Numbered from the stretch's first letter, positions 47,611 through 60,043 are shown. The stretch: DNA of 64,000 nt from Thioalkalivibrio sp. AKL19 (GCF_000420165.1 NZ_ATUK01000015.1:113707-177706), one strand, 5' to 3'. Numbers and translations are program-made. Notes: a model not told the origin generated them from the sequence alone.

Positions 47611-48869
47611 CACGAACGACAGGACGCAGAAAGATGATGGCAAAGAAGTCGGAACCCGGTCTGATCGTCGGCCTGGACGTCGGGACCTCGAAGATCGAGG
47701 CGGTGGTCGGGGAGCTGACCGAGGAAGGCGAGATCGAGATTATCGGGATCGGCTCATCGCCCTCGCGCGGGCTGAAGAAGGGCGTGGTGGTGAACATCGA
47801 GTCCACCGTGCAGTCGATCCAGCGCGCGGTGGAGGAGGCCGAGCTGATGGCCGGCTGCGAGATCCACTCGGTCTATACCGGGATCGCGGGCTCGCACATC
47901 AAGAGCTACAACTCCACGGGCGTGGTGGCGATCAAGGACGGCGAGGTGGTCGCCGGCGACGTCGACCGGGTGATCGATGCCGCGCGCGCCATCGCCATCC
48001 CGGCCGACCAGCGCATCCTCCACGTCCTGCCGCAGGAATACATCATCGACGAGCAGGAGGGCATCCGCGAGCCGATCGGGATGTCCGGGGTGCGGCTGGA
48101 GGCCAAGGTGCACCTGGTCACCGGGGCGGTCTCCGCCGCGCAGAACATCGTCAAGTGCGTGGAGCGCTGCGGGCTGCGGGTGGACGACATCATCCTCGAG
48201 CAGCTCGCCTCCAGCTACTCGGTGCTGACCGAGGACGAGAAGGACCTGGGCGTCTGCCTCGTGGATGTCGGCGGTGGCACCACGGACATCGCCGTGTTCG
48301 CCCACGGCGCGATCATGCATACCGCGGTGATCCCGATCGCCGGCGATCAGGTCACCAACGACATCGCGGTGGCGTTGCGTACCCCGACTCAGTACGCCGA
48401 CGAACTCAAGATCAAGTACGCCTGCGCGCTGCGCTCGCTGGCCGACCCGGGCGAGAGCATCGAGGTGCCCGGCGTCGGCGATCGTGCCGCACGCAGGTTG
48501 TCGCGCCAGACGCTCGCCTCCGTGGTCGAGCCGCGCTACGAGGAGCTGCTGCAACTGGTGCAGGCGGAACTGCGCCGCAGCGGCACCGAAGAAATGATTG
48601 CCGCCGGGGTGGTACTCACCGGTGGCTCGTCCCGAATGGAAGGTGTGGTGGACCTCGCCGAAGAGGTCTTTCACATGCCCGTACGCCTGGGGGTGCCGCA
48701 ACGCGTCACCGGGCTCCTGGATGTTGTGAAGAATCCGATCCATGCGACGGGGGTGGGGCTGTTGCTCTACGCCCGCGAGTCGCGTGCGGAGCAGGAGGCC
48801 CGGCCCGTGAGCAGCGGGTTCCAGGGTGTATGGGCGCGCATGAAGCGCTGGTTTTCCGGACAGTTCTGA
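47607..48869 (+). CDS. ftsA: Cell division actin homologue FtsA
   Basis: This 420-residue actin-fold ATPase tethers FtsZ to the membrane. Motifs are LIVGLDVGTSKIEAVVGEL (phosphate 1), LVDVGGGTTDIAVFA (phosphate 2), VLTGGSSRMEGV (adenosine) and the SHS2 (1C) domain between. The C-terminal amphipathic helix GVWARMKRWFSGQF is the membrane-targeting sequence. Start ATG 47607 overlaps ftsQ; ATG 47634 or 47637 would also give a normal length. Confidence 0.96.
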   Translation: MTRTTGRRKMMAKKSEPGLIVGLDVGTSKIEAVVGELTEEGEIEIIGIGSSPSRGLKKGVVVNIESTVQSIQRAVEEAELMAGCEIHSVYTGIAGSHIKSYNSTGVVAIKDGEVVAGDVDRVIDAARAIAIPADQRILHVLPQEYIIDEQEGIREPIGMSGVRLEAKVHLVTGAVSAAQNIVKCVERCGLRVDDIILEQLASSYSVLTEDEKDLGVCLVDVGGGTTDIAVFAHGAIMHTAVIPIAGDQVTNDIAVALRTPTQYADELKIKYACALRSLADPGESIEVPGVGDRAARRLSRQTLASVVEPRYEELLQLVQAELRRSGTEEMIAAGVVLTGGSSRMEGVVDLAEEVFHMPVRLGVPQRVTGLLDVVKNPIHATGVGLLLYARESRAEQEARPVSSGFQGVWARMKRWFSGQF

Positions 48870-48968
48870 TGAACGGGACCCCGGAAGTTTAGGAGGCCGG
48901 ACCGCTCTCCGGCCATGACGCAGGCAAACAGAAGTCTTGTACTACACACGCAACGAGAGGACGCAATC

Positions 48969-50126
48969 ATGACGTTCGAACTGATGGACACCTATAGCCA
49001 GAACGCGACGATCAAGGTCGTCGGCGTCGGGGGCGGCGGCGGCAACGCCGTGCAGCACATGGTCAACTCGCAACTGGAGGGCGTCGACTTCATCTGTGCC
49101 AACACCGATGCCCAGGCCCTGAAGAGCCTGGATTCCAAGACGCTGCTGCAACTGGGCGGCGACATCACCAAGGGCCTGGGCGCCGGGGCGGATCCGTCGG
49201 TCGGTCGCGAGGCCGCACTGGAGGACCGTGAGCGCATCCAGGACCTGCTGCAGGGGGCCGACATGGTCTTCATCACCGCCGGCATGGGCGGTGGCACGGG
49301 TACCGGCGCCGCGCCGGTGGTGGCGCAGATCGCCAAGGAGATGAACATCCTGACGGTCGCGGTGGTCACCAAGCCGTTCCCGTTCGAGGGCAAGCGCCGC
49401 ATGCAGGTTGCGATGTCGGGGATCAAGGCGCTGACCGAACAGGTCGATTCCCTGATTACCATCCCCAACGAGAAGCTGCTGACGGTTCTGGGCAAGAACA
49501 CCACGCTGCTGGATGCCTTCAAGGCCGCCAACGACGTGCTGTTCGGCGCGGTGCAGGGCATCGCCGAGCTGATCACCCGTCCGGGTCTGATCAACGTTGA
49601 TTTTGCCGACGTGCGCAACGTGATGCGCGAGATGGGTATGGCGATGATGGGGACCGGTTCCGGTTCCGGCGAGGATCGTGCGCGCGAGGCGGCCGAGGCC
49701 GCGATCGCCAGCCCGTTGCTGGAGGACATCGACATCTCCGGCGCGCGCGGCATCCTGGTGAACGTGACCGGCGGCCTGGATGTCGGGATCGGCGAGTTCG
49801 AGGAAGTCGGCGAGGCCGTCAAGGCCCTGGCCTCGGAGGACGCCAACGTGGTGGTCGGTACGGTGATCGATCCGGAGATGACCGACGAGCTGCGGGTGAC
49901 CCTGGTCGCCACCGGCCTCGGTGCCCCGGCGACGCAATCGGAGCGTCCGCAGGTGCGTGTGGTCGATGCCCAGCCGAAGAAGGCCGTCGGTTCCGATGTC
50001 GAGGTGGACCTGGACCAGCCGACCGTCAAGCGCCGCGGTGGCGACAACCTGGCGGTCGACTACAACCAGCAGCAAGGCATTGATGTACTGGATATTCCGG
50101 CCTTCCTGCGCAAACAGGCGGACTGA
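48969..50126 (+). CDS. ftsZ: Cell division tubulin homologue FtsZ
   Basis: This 385-residue GTPase forms the division ring. It has [17 protein letters not shown], the tubulin GTP loop GGGTGTG at residues 107-113, the T7-loop region [11 protein letters not shown] and the C-terminal conserved peptide [12 protein letters not shown], which binds FtsA and ZipA/ZapD. ATG 48969 has GAGAGGAC just upstream; the open frame to 48915 is not similar to FtsZ. Ninety-nine bases separate it from ftsA. Confidence 0.98.
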   Translation: MTFELMDTYSQNATIKVVGVGGGGGNAVQHMVNSQLEGVDFICANTDAQALKSLDSKTLLQLGGDITKGLGAGADPSVGREAALEDRERIQDLLQGADMVFITAGMGGGTGTGAAPVVAQIAKEMNILTVAVVTKPFPFEGKRRMQVAMSGIKALTEQVDSLITIPNEKLLTVLGKNTTLLDAFKAANDVLFGAVQGIAELITRPGLINVDFADVRNVMREMGMAMMGTGSGSGEDRAREAAEAAIASPLLEDIDISGARGILVNVTGGLDVGIGEFEEVGEAVKALASEDANVVVGTVIDPEMTDELRVTLVATGLGAPATQSERPQVRVVDAQPKKAVGSDVEVDLDQPTVKRRGGDNLAVDYNQQQGIDVLDIPAFLRKQAD

Positions 50127-50189
50127 GAGCCGCCCGATATGCAGGACGAGCGGAATCCTGCAATAATGCGGCAATCGTTGTGTGCATGA

Positions 50190-50217
50190 GGAGCCCGGGA
50201 GGGCCCGGGCTCCCCTT
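50190..50217 (+). terminator. Hairpin between ftsZ and lpxC
   Basis: GGAGCCCGGG-AGGG-CCCGGGCTCC is a perfect 10-bp stem (50190-50213) with only two T after it. It sits 63 bp past ftsZ and 37 bp before lpxC, so it could reduce read-through into lpxC or stabilise the ftsZ mRNA. Confidence 0.6.
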
Positions 50218-50250
50218 ATGCGCTCTCCTGGAAGAGAGAGGCTCAATTCG

Positions 50251-51171
50251 TTGATCAGGCAAAGAACGCTCAAGAACAGCATTCGGGCGACCGGGGTAGG
50301 ACTGCATACCGGAGAAAAGGTGGTGCTGACCCTGCGGCCGGCTCCGGTGAACACCGGGATTGTGTTTCATCGCTGCGATCTTGATCCGTCCGTCGAGATT
50401 CGCGCCTGTGCCGACAACGTCGGTGACACGCGGCTCTCCACCACGCTGGTCAACGGCGACGTCCGGGTCTCGACCGTGGAGCACCTGCTCTCGGCCATTG
50501 CCGGACTGGGAATCGACAACCTGCACGTCGACGTGAGCGCCGCCGAGGTGCCGATCATGGACGGCAGTGCCGGTCCCTTCGTGTTCCTGTTGCAGTCCGC
50601 CGGACTGAAGGAACAGGACGCGCCCAAGGAATTCATCCGGGTCAAGCGCAGCGTGGAAGTCCGCGAGGACGACAAGTGGGTGCGCTTCGATCCCTACGAC
50701 GGGTTCAAGGTCGGTTTCTGTATCGACTTTGAACACCCGATGTTTACCGACGGAAGCCAGCGTGCCGAGCTGGACTTCTCGTCCACCTCCTTCGTCAAGG
50801 AGGTTTCGCGCGCCCGTACGTTCGGGTTCATGCGTGACATCGAGGCCCTGCGGGCGAATCAGCTGGCGCTGGGCGGCAGCCTGGACAACGCGGTCGTGCT
50901 CGATGACTACAAGATCCTCAACGAGAATGGGCTGCGCTACGACAACGAGCTGGTCAAGCACAAGATCCTCGACGTGGTCGGGGACCTGTACCTGCTCGGG
51001 CACAGCCTGATCGGCGCCTTCACCGGACACAAGTCCGGTCATGCGCTGAACAACCAGCTGATTCGCCAACTGCTGGCCGACGAGACGGCGTGGGAACGGG
51101 TCACCTTCGAGGATCCGAACGAACGCCTGCCGATCTCCTTCGGTCAGCTCGCGCCGACGCCGGCCGGCTGA
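50251..51171 (+). CDS. lpxC: UDP-3-O-acyl-GlcNAc deacetylase LpxC
   Basis: This 306-residue zinc amidase commits UDP-GlcNAc derivatives to lipid A. E. coli LpxC has 305 residues. Motifs are [18 protein letters not shown] at the start, [17 protein letters not shown] (zinc His), [43 protein letters not shown] (zinc His and Asp) and [12 protein letters not shown]. The start is TTG 50251, matched by GAGAGAGG nine bases upstream and by the E. coli N-terminus. Abundance of LpxC is controlled by FtsH in E. coli; whether its tail works here is unknown. Confidence 0.96.
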   Translation: MIRQRTLKNSIRATGVGLHTGEKVVLTLRPAPVNTGIVFHRCDLDPSVEIRACADNVGDTRLSTTLVNGDVRVSTVEHLLSAIAGLGIDNLHVDVSAAEVPIMDGSAGPFVFLLQSAGLKEQDAPKEFIRVKRSVEVREDDKWVRFDPYDGFKVGFCIDFEHPMFTDGSQRAELDFSSTSFVKEVSRARTFGFMRDIEALRANQLALGGSLDNAVVLDDYKILNENGLRYDNELVKHKILDVVGDLYLLGHSLIGAFTGHKSGHALNNQLIRQLLADETAWERVTFEDPNERLPISFGQLAPTPAG

Positions 51172-51190
51172 GACCCGTCTCCGGGCGGGT

Positions 51191-51628
51191 TCAGTCCTTC
51201 CGCGGTGACGGTCTGGCGGCCCGGGCGAGCCGCTCCAGGGCGCCGGCCAGTCCCGGGTCCGGGATGCTGGCGGCCGTGTCGTGCAGGATCCGGCGGGCCT
51301 CGTCCGGAATCTCGCGGCGTTCCCGCTGCGCCGTCGGCTCGGGCGCGCGCGGGGTGCTGGTCAGGCGGATGCGCATCTGCTCGATGCCCTCGAAGCCCGC
51401 GGCGCTCAGGGTCTTGAGCAGTTCGCGCTGCTGAAAGCGCAGCTCGGTCGCCAGCCCGCGGTCCGCGCAGATCGCGACCAGGGTGTCCTCGCGCAGGGTG
51501 AGCGCCAGGCGTCCGGCCTGCAGGGCATTGCCGACCAGCCCCTCGAGGGCGCGTTCCACGCCGCGGTCGCGGCTGGAATGCGCGGACCAGTCGCGGGCGA
51601 TGAAGCGGGTAATCCGCTGCGGTGTCAT
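51191..51628 (-). CDS. dciA: DciA family DNA replication helicase loader
   Basis: This 145-residue protein belongs to the DUF721/DciA family, which loads DnaB in bacteria that lack DnaC. The conserved core is AGRLALTLREDTLVAICADR, followed by LATELRFQQRELLKTL. A charged flexible C-terminus ends in SPRKD. ATG 51628 is the likely start; the frame open to 51658 begins with GTG and has no ribosome site. It is convergent with lpxC, 19 bp away, a conserved neighbourhood. Confidence 0.88.
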   Translation of the reverse strand: MTPQRITRFIARDWSAHSSRDRGVERALEGLVGNALQAGRLALTLREDTLVAICADRGLATELRFQQRELLKTLSAAGFEGIEQMRIRLTSTPRAPEPTAQRERREIPDEARRILHDTAASIPDPGLAGALERLARAARPSPRKD

Positions 51629-51673
51629 TCGGTGACTCGCGCAGGATGGGGCGGACACAACAAGAGGTTTCGC

Positions 51674-52564
51674 ATGCAGTTGATCGTACTACGTCCGGAC
51701 GGCCTTTGTGCACGCCTCCCCTTGTGGGCCATGGCCCTCGCGGGGTCGGCCCTGGTGCTGCTGATCGCCGCGGCGGTGGTGATGGCCTATCTGGCGGGGC
51801 AAAGCCAGCGCGAGGTCGTCCGCATCCCGGTGACCACCACGCTGGACCCGGTCGCAGTGGAAGCGGCTGAACGCGAGGCGGCGCAGGAAGGCCTGAATCA
51901 CCTGGTCGAGCGCGTCGTCGCGCTGGAGCGCCAGTTGTCGCGGGTGGACCTGCGCATTCGTTCGGTGGGTGATTCCCTGGGCCTGGACGTGGCCGATCTG
52001 GCGCCGGACCCGGGCGGCCAGGGCGGCCCGCTACTGGACGGTCCGGATTCGCCGCTGGAGATGCACGATCGCCTGCTGGCGCTGGAACATCTGCTGGGGC
52101 GTCACCGCGCCGCGGTGGACACGGTCGATTCCGAACTGCGCCTGGAAGCGGCGCGCGAAGCGCTGTTTCCGCAGCAGCGTCCGGTCGAGGATGACGCCTG
52201 GATCAGTTCGGCATTCGGTTACCGCGAGGACCCGTTCACCGGGAACCGCCGGTTCCATTCCGGGATGGACTTTGCCGGGCGCCCCGGCTCGGAGATTCGC
52301 GCCGCGGGCGGAGGCCTGGTCGTGTTCGCGGGGCGCAACAGCAGCTTCGGCAACCTGGTCGAGATCGCCCATGGTGGCGGGCTGAATACCCGCTACGCCC
52401 ACAACGCGGAGATCCTGGTCGAACCCGGCCAGCGCGTGGAGGCCGGGGAGGTGATCGCGACCATGGGCCGCACCGGCCGCGCGACCGACACCCACCTGCA
52501 CTACGAGGTGGTCAACGCCGGCCAGGCCCTGAACCCCTACGACTTTCTCCCCGACCGGGATTGA
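51674..52564 (+). CDS. M23-family LytM-like peptidase
   Basis: This 296-residue envelope protein has one N-terminal membrane segment (ALAGSALVLLIAAAVVMAYLA), a coiled-coil stretch (LVERVVALERQLSRVDLRIRS) and a C-terminal M23 domain from about 175. The metal motifs HSGMDFAGRPGSEI and HLHYEVVNAGQALNPYDFL carry the two zinc-binding pairs, so it should be active, cleaving peptide cross-links. AGAGG precedes ATG 51674. The gene sits just before secA, as its relatives do in Pseudomonas. Confidence 0.92.
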   Translation: MQLIVLRPDGLCARLPLWAMALAGSALVLLIAAAVVMAYLAGQSQREVVRIPVTTTLDPVAVEAAEREAAQEGLNHLVERVVALERQLSRVDLRIRSVGDSLGLDVADLAPDPGGQGGPLLDGPDSPLEMHDRLLALEHLLGRHRAAVDTVDSELRLEAAREALFPQQRPVEDDAWISSAFGYREDPFTGNRRFHSGMDFAGRPGSEIRAAGGGLVVFAGRNSSFGNLVEIAHGGGLNTRYAHNAEILVEPGQRVEAGEVIATMGRTGRATDTHLHYEVVNAGQALNPYDFLPDRD

Positions 52565-52592
52565 GCCCGCGCGGGGCCGCGCCGGCGCGCGG

Positions 52593-52615
52593 GAGACCCC
52601 GCGGCTTCGGGTCTC
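52593..52615 (+). terminator. Possible terminator hairpin before secA
   Basis: GAGACCC (52593-52599) pairs with GGGTCTC (52609-52615) across a 9-base loop. It lies 29 bp past the M23 gene in a very GC-rich gap. No T-run follows, so terminator function is uncertain. Confidence 0.4.
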
Positions 52616-52683
52616 GCCGGCACAGCGTTTCCCCGGCGGATCGTTTATCCTAGGCGGGTTTCAGCCAACCCTTTCGGATCCCC

Positions 52684-55482
<2,799 letters not shown>

Positions 55483-55495
55483 GGGGGCGGACCGC

Positions 55496-56707
55496 ATGGC
55501 CGTAGGACTGACCGCCCCGGAGGTGCTGCACCCGGTTCCGGGGATCCGCCTGGCCGCGACCGCGGCGGGTATTCGCTACGCCGGACGGGACGACCTGGTG
55601 CTGATCGACGCCGGTCCGGATGCGACCGTCGCCGCGCTCTACACCACCAATGCCTTCCGCGCCGCACCCGTGGTGGTGGCCGCCGAGCACCAGGCCCGGG
55701 GTGCCGCACGCTGGCTGCTGATCAATGCCGGCAATGCCAATGCCGGTACGGGCGAGCCGGGGCTGGCCGCCGCGCGGGCATGCTGCGATGCCCTGGCCGG
55801 GGTTACCGGAGGCGCGCCGGACGCGGTCCTGCCGTTCTCGACCGGCGTCATCGGCGAGCCACTCCCGGTGGAGCGCGTGGTTGCCGCGCTGCCGGGGCTG
55901 CACGCCGGCCTGGCACCCAATACCTGGATGCAGGCCGGGCGCGCGATCATGACCACCGATACCGTGCTCAAGGGGACCAGCCGCCGCGTCACGCTCTCGC
56001 AGGGCGAGGTGACGCTGACCGGGGTCGCCAAGGGCTCCGGGATGATCCATCCCGACATGGCGACCATGCTGGCCTTCATCGGGACCGATCTCGCCATCGA
56101 GGCCCCGGAGCTGGAGGGCCTGCTGCGCCAGGCCAATCGCGACAGCTTCAACGCGATCACGGTGGATGGCGACACCTCCACTAACGATGCCGTGGTGGTG
56201 ATGGCCAGCGGTGCCAGCGGCGCCGGGCTGGCTACCACCGCCGACCGCGAGGCCTTTGCCGCGGCGCTGGACGCCGTCTGCCTGGAGCTGGCCCACGCCA
56301 TCGTCCGCGATGGCGAGGGGGCGACCAAGTTCGTGACCGTCGAGGTGGCCGGTGCCCGGACCCGCGAGGAGGCCGCGCGGATCGCCGAGACGGTGGCGCT
56401 CTCGCCCCTGGTCAAGACCGCATTGTTCGCCTCCGACCCCAACTGGGGCCGGATCCTCGCCGCCGTGGGGCGCGCCGGGGTCCCGGACCTGGTGATCGAG
56501 CGTGTCGCGATCCGCGTGAACGACGTCGAGATCGTGCGCGATGGCGGGCGTGCCCCCGACTACGCCGAGGCCGATGGCCAGCGCGCCTTCGCTGCCGAAG
56601 AGATCCTGATCCGGATCGATCTCGGCCGCGGGGATGCGCTGGCGCACAAGTACACCTGCGATTTCTCCCACGAGTACGTGCGCATCAATGCCGAGTACCG
56701 GTCCTGA
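55496..56707 (+). CDS. argJ: Bifunctional ornithine acetyltransferase / N-acetylglutamate synthase
   Basis: This 403-residue arginine-biosynthesis enzyme transfers the acetyl group from N-acetylornithine to glutamate and may also use acetyl-CoA. Autocleavage produces two chains at the KGSGMIHPDMATML motif, where Thr190 becomes the nucleophile. Other landmarks are INAGNANAGTGEPG, ITVDGDTSTNDAV, DPNWGRILAAVGRAG and the C-terminal EYVRINAEYRS. ATG 55496 has a purine-rich GGGGGG upstream. It starts 13 bp after secA. Confidence 0.96.
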   Translation: MAVGLTAPEVLHPVPGIRLAATAAGIRYAGRDDLVLIDAGPDATVAALYTTNAFRAAPVVVAAEHQARGAARWLLINAGNANAGTGEPGLAAARACCDALAGVTGGAPDAVLPFSTGVIGEPLPVERVVAALPGLHAGLAPNTWMQAGRAIMTTDTVLKGTSRRVTLSQGEVTLTGVAKGSGMIHPDMATMLAFIGTDLAIEAPELEGLLRQANRDSFNAITVDGDTSTNDAVVVMASGASGAGLATTADREAFAAALDAVCLELAHAIVRDGEGATKFVTVEVAGARTREEAARIAETVALSPLVKTALFASDPNWGRILAAVGRAGVPDLVIERVAIRVNDVEIVRDGGRAPDYAEADGQRAFAAEEILIRIDLGRGDALAHKYTCDFSHEYVRINAEYRS

Positions 56708-57662
56708 GCCGGTGTCTTCCTCCCCGGTCGAGGTTTCGGTTGGGCTGATCCTCGACCCCCATGGCCGCGTGCTGGTGACGCGCCGCCAGGGTGCGCGCCA
56801 CCTGGCCGGGCTCTGGGAGTTCCCCGGCGGGAAGGTGGCTGCCGGCGAGTCGCCCGCGACCGCGCTGGCGCGGGAGCTCGAGGAAGAGCTGGGGCTTGCG
56901 GTCGCGAGCGCCGACCAGTGCCTGACCATCGAGCACGCCTACGCGGAGCGCGCGGTCCGGCTGCACGTCTTCCGCGTCTACGCGTGGTCGGGCGTGCCCC
57001 GGGGCCGCGAGGGCCAGCCCATGGAATGGCGTGCTCCGGCCGAGCTGGACCCGACCGCGTTTCCGGCCGCGAATCGCGCGATGCTCCACGCCCTGCGGCT
57101 CCCCGCGTCCTATCTGATTACCCCGTCACCGGCGAACGCGGCGCAGGCCGCGCCCCTGGAACAACGCGTGGTACAGGCCCTGCGCGCGGGGCGCGCCGGG
57201 ATGGTCCAGGTGCGGGCGCCCGACCTGGGCGAGGACGACTATCGCGACTTTCTCGCGGCCATCGCGGGACCGGCCCGGGATCTCGGGATTCCGGTCCTGG
57301 CGAATGCCCCCCCGGAGTGGCTTGCGGGCTTCCCGGAGGTGGGGCTGCATCTGCCGGAGCGGCGCTGGCGCGGACTGGACGAACGGCCCGCCACTGGCGG
57401 TTGGGTGGCCGCCTCGGTCCACGACCGCAGCGGCCTCCACCGTGCGGCGGCGCTGGGGCTGGATTTCGCGGTGCTTGGGCCCGTGTGCCCGACCGCGACG
57501 CATCCCGGGGCCGAGGCGCTGGGCTGGGAGCGGTTCGCGGCGTGGGTGCGGGGTGCCGCGATCCCGGTCTATGCGCTGGGCGGTATGAGCCCGGACACCC
57601 TGGCACCGGCGCGCGCCGCGGGTGCCCAGGGCATCGCGGCTATCCGCGGGCTGCTGGATTGA
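56688..57662 (+). CDS. Nudix hydrolase (MutT-like) fused to a ThiE-like domain
   Basis: This 324-residue fusion has an N-terminal Nudix domain (about 12-140) with the complete box GGKVAAGESPATALARELEE followed by ELGL, resembling MutT 8-oxo-dGTP hydrolase. The C-terminal domain (about 145-324) is similar to thiamine phosphate synthase, with YLITPSPAN, GLHLPERRW, VAASVHDRSGLHRAAALG, VLGPVCPTATHP and YALGGMSPD. In functional ThiE the THP is usually TKP or TKQ, so the ThiE-like part may be non-catalytic. ATG 56688 overlaps argJ by 20 bp. MutT proteins of Pseudomonas share this fusion. Confidence 0.9.
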   Translation: MPSTGPEPVSSSPVEVSVGLILDPHGRVLVTRRQGARHLAGLWEFPGGKVAAGESPATALARELEEELGLAVASADQCLTIEHAYAERAVRLHVFRVYAWSGVPRGREGQPMEWRAPAELDPTAFPAANRAMLHALRLPASYLITPSPANAAQAAPLEQRVVQALRAGRAGMVQVRAPDLGEDDYRDFLAAIAGPARDLGIPVLANAPPEWLAGFPEVGLHLPERRWRGLDERPATGGWVAASVHDRSGLHRAAALGLDFAVLGPVCPTATHPGAEALGWERFAAWVRGAAIPVYALGGMSPDTLAPARAAGAQGIAAIRGLLD

Positions 57663-57684
57663 TCTCGCCGGGTCGGGCGGCGTT

Positions 57685-58455
57685 TCAGATCGCGCAGCAG
57701 CAGAGCTGGAAGGGGACGTCACGGCTGGCCGGCACCGGGCGCTCGCGGAAGTCGCCGGGCGCGAAGAAGCGCACGGTAAAGCGTTGCCGGCCGCCGCTGA
57801 TCTCCGGATAGACACCCAGTGCGGGGTCCACCGTCACGCGGATGAGTTGCCACGCGTGGGCGGTATCGAGGTTGCGCTCGAAGTAGCCTTCCTCGGCCGT
57901 GACCGGCTCGGAACGGCCGGAGCGGCGCATGTAGCGGAGCACCTGGGCAGTCGCCTCGGCCACGGTGTTCAGCGGCTCGAACCATTCGAGCAGGAGTTCG
58001 CTGCGCGCCTGCGTGGGCTGTGCCAGCCAGTAGTGGTAGATCGGCAGGTCGAAGTCGAACGCCCCGCCCGGGAGGGCCATGCGCTGGCGAACGCTGGAGA
58101 AGAACTCGCTGCCGCGTACGCGGTGATCGAGCGCGCCGGCCTGTTCCTCCAGGGCGTCATGCAGCCGCTTCTGGGCGTCCATGGTTTCGCGAAAGCGGTC
58201 GGCGTCGACGCCGGGCTGGTTGGCCAGGCGGTTCAGGTTGGCGGTCTGGCGTTCGATCTCGCCCATCAGTTCGCGTTTGATGTCCACGCGCGTGACCAGG
58301 GCGTAGATATCCACCAGTGACACCAGGGCCTCGTGATGGTCGAAGGGGCGTCCGCTTTCCAGAGCATCCGCAAAGCGCGCGTTCAGGGCCTCCAGGCGCA
58401 ACAGGAGGCGCACGCGTTCATGCAGAGGTTGTTCGAAGGTCAGGGTTTGACTCAC
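57685..58455 (-). CDS. zapD: Cell division protein ZapD
   Basis: This 256-residue protein bundles FtsZ filaments (formerly YacF/DUF1342; E. coli has 247 residues). It is helical, with TLTFEQPLHERVRLLLRLEAL at the start, LGVYPEISGGRQRFTVRFF and a final CCCAI. GTG 58455 is the only reasonable start; upstream residues of the frame are not similar. The usual downstream companion yacG is not present after it. It is transcribed with coaE and the pil genes. Confidence 0.9.
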   Translation of the reverse strand: MSQTLTFEQPLHERVRLLLRLEALNARFADALESGRPFDHHEALVSLVDIYALVTRVDIKRELMGEIERQTANLNRLANQPGVDADRFRETMDAQKRLHDALEEQAGALDHRVRGSEFFSSVRQRMALPGGAFDFDLPIYHYWLAQPTQARSELLLEWFEPLNTVAEATAQVLRYMRRSGRSEPVTAEEGYFERNLDTAHAWQLIRVTVDPALGVYPEISGGRQRFTVRFFAPGDFRERPVPASRDVPFQLCCCAI

Positions 58456-58523
58456 GGCGTGCCCGTTCGGCAGGAGGGCCCAAGTAACGCCTTGGGATGA
58501 ATGGCCCGGCAATCCCGGGAGTA

Positions 58524-59168
58524 TCAGGTATCTCGGGGACGGATTTCTACCCGCGAGGCGGCACGGGCGGCCCACTGCCGCAGGGCGGTGTCGCGTTCTG
58601 CTACCTGGTTCGCCAGTTCGGCATCGGTGGTCTGTTCGGTGTTGCGGATCTCGCTGTCCGCCCGCAGCCGCCGTTCCTCGGGATTCATCTGGGCCTCGAG
58701 GATGGCCTCTACCTCGGCGTTGCTGCGGCCGTCCCGCTGGGTGACCCGGGCAAGTTGCTCACCGGGTTCGCAGTGGACCACGATCACGTGGTCAAAGCGC
58801 GCCTCCCAGCCCGCCTCGAAAAGCAGCGGCACCACGATCAGGGCATAGGGCACATCCGCGGGCAGGGCGGCGAGACGCTCCTCGATCGCCTGCTCCACCG
58901 CCGGGTGGACCAGTGCCTCGAGGGCCTCGCGTTCCGTCGGGTCGGCAAAGATCCGGCTGCGCAGGGCCCCGCGGTCCAGATGGCCGCGCGCGTCGAGGAC
59001 GCCGGGACCGAAGCGGTCCACGATGGCGGCGTAGAGATCGTGGCCCGGCGCCTGGAGTTCGCGGTTGACGGTGTCGGCGTCGAACACCGGGACCCCGTGG
59101 CTGGCGAACAGACCCGCGACGCGGCTCTTGCCGCAGCCAATGCCCCCGGTAAGTCCGACGCGCAGCAT
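58524..59168 (-). CDS. coaE: Dephospho-CoA kinase
   Basis: This 214-residue P-loop kinase makes the last step of coenzyme A synthesis. It shows VGLTGGIGCGKSRVA (Walker A), VFDADTVNRELQAPG, HPAVEQAIEERL and VPLLFEAGWEARFDHVIVV. ATG 59168 lies 8 bp after the pilD stop. The larger open frame running to 60590 belongs to antisense-like continuation and is not part of the gene. zapD starts 68 bp downstream. Confidence 0.95.
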   Translation of the reverse strand: MLRVGLTGGIGCGKSRVAGLFASHGVPVFDADTVNRELQAPGHDLYAAIVDRFGPGVLDARGHLDRGALRSRIFADPTEREALEALVHPAVEQAIEERLAALPADVPYALIVVPLLFEAGWEARFDHVIVVHCEPGEQLARVTQRDGRSNAEVEAILEAQMNPEERRLRADSEIRNTEQTTDAELANQVAERDTALRQWAARAASRVEIRPRDT

Positions 59169-59176
59169 GGGGTTGC

Positions 59177-60040
59177 CTACAGCCCCTGAGGGAAGTAAAG
59201 GGTCAGCAGGTCGTCGCCCCAGATCAGCGCGAGCCAGCCGGCGGCGGCAAGGTAGGGCCCGAACGGGATCGGGATGTTGCGATCGCGGCCGCGCAGCAGG
59301 ATCAGGGCGATGCCGACGATCGCGCCAACCAGCGAGGCCAGCAGCAGGATCACCGGCAGGGCCTGCCAACCGAGCCAGGCGCCCAGGGCGGCCAGCAGCT
59401 TGAAGTCGCCGAAGCCCATGCCTTCCTTGCCGGTCAGCAGGCGGAAGCCGTGGAAGATCAGCCACAGCACGAGGTAGCCGGCCGCGGCGCCGATGACGGC
59501 GGATTGCAAGTCGGTGAAGGTCCCGGGGATGTTGACCAGAAGCCCCAGCCACAGCAGCGGCAGGGTCAGCTGGTCGGGGAGCAGGGTGGTGCGGGCATCG
59601 ATTCCGGCGGCCGCGATCAGCACGCCGGTGAACACCAGGGCCAGCAGGCCCGCGGCGTTCGGTCCCAGATGCCAGATGGTGACGACGAACAGCAGCGCCG
59701 TGAGGGCCTCGACCGCCGGGTACTGCCAGCTGATGCGGGTCCCGCAGCCGGGACAGCGCCCGCGCAGGAACAGGAAGCTGAGGATGGGCACGTTTTCCAG
59801 TGCCTCGATCGGACGCTGGCACTGCGGGCAGCGCGAGCGCGGGCGGACCAGGTCGAAGTGCTCGCGCTCGCCAGCGGGCTCGGTCTCGAGGATTGCGTGT
59901 GCCTCGCGTTCCCAGTCGCGCTCCAGCATCACCGGCAGGCGCATGATGACGACATTGAGGAAGCTGCCGATCAGCAGCCCGAGCACCCCGGCAATCGGGA
60001 GTGCCCAGCTGCCCAGTTGCGCGCCGGTTTCGGCCAGCAT
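59177..60040 (-). CDS. pilD: Type IV prepilin leader peptidase / N-methyltransferase
   Basis: This 287-residue inner-membrane aspartyl protease cleaves and methylates type IV pilins. The N-terminal methyltransferase part carries the zinc pairs CPQC and CPGCG. Protease motifs are GIDARTTLLPDQLTLPLLWLG (first catalytic Asp) and MGFGDFKLLAALGAWLG (second Asp in GFGD). About eight membrane helices are visible. It starts 3 bp after the pilC stop. The pilin gene itself is not in the window. Confidence 0.96.
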   Translation of the reverse strand: MLAETGAQLGSWALPIAGVLGLLIGSFLNVVIMRLPVMLERDWEREAHAILETEPAGEREHFDLVRPRSRCPQCQRPIEALENVPILSFLFLRGRCPGCGTRISWQYPAVEALTALLFVVTIWHLGPNAAGLLALVFTGVLIAAAGIDARTTLLPDQLTLPLLWLGLLVNIPGTFTDLQSAVIGAAAGYLVLWLIFHGFRLLTGKEGMGFGDFKLLAALGAWLGWQALPVILLLASLVGAIVGIALILLRGRDRNIPIPFGPYLAAAGWLALIWGDDLLTLYFPQGL

Positions 60041-60043
60041 CTC

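Noticed and set aside
52565..52683. secM-type arrest peptide upstream of secA
   Set aside because: The 119-bp gap has no open frame with an export signal and arrest motif.
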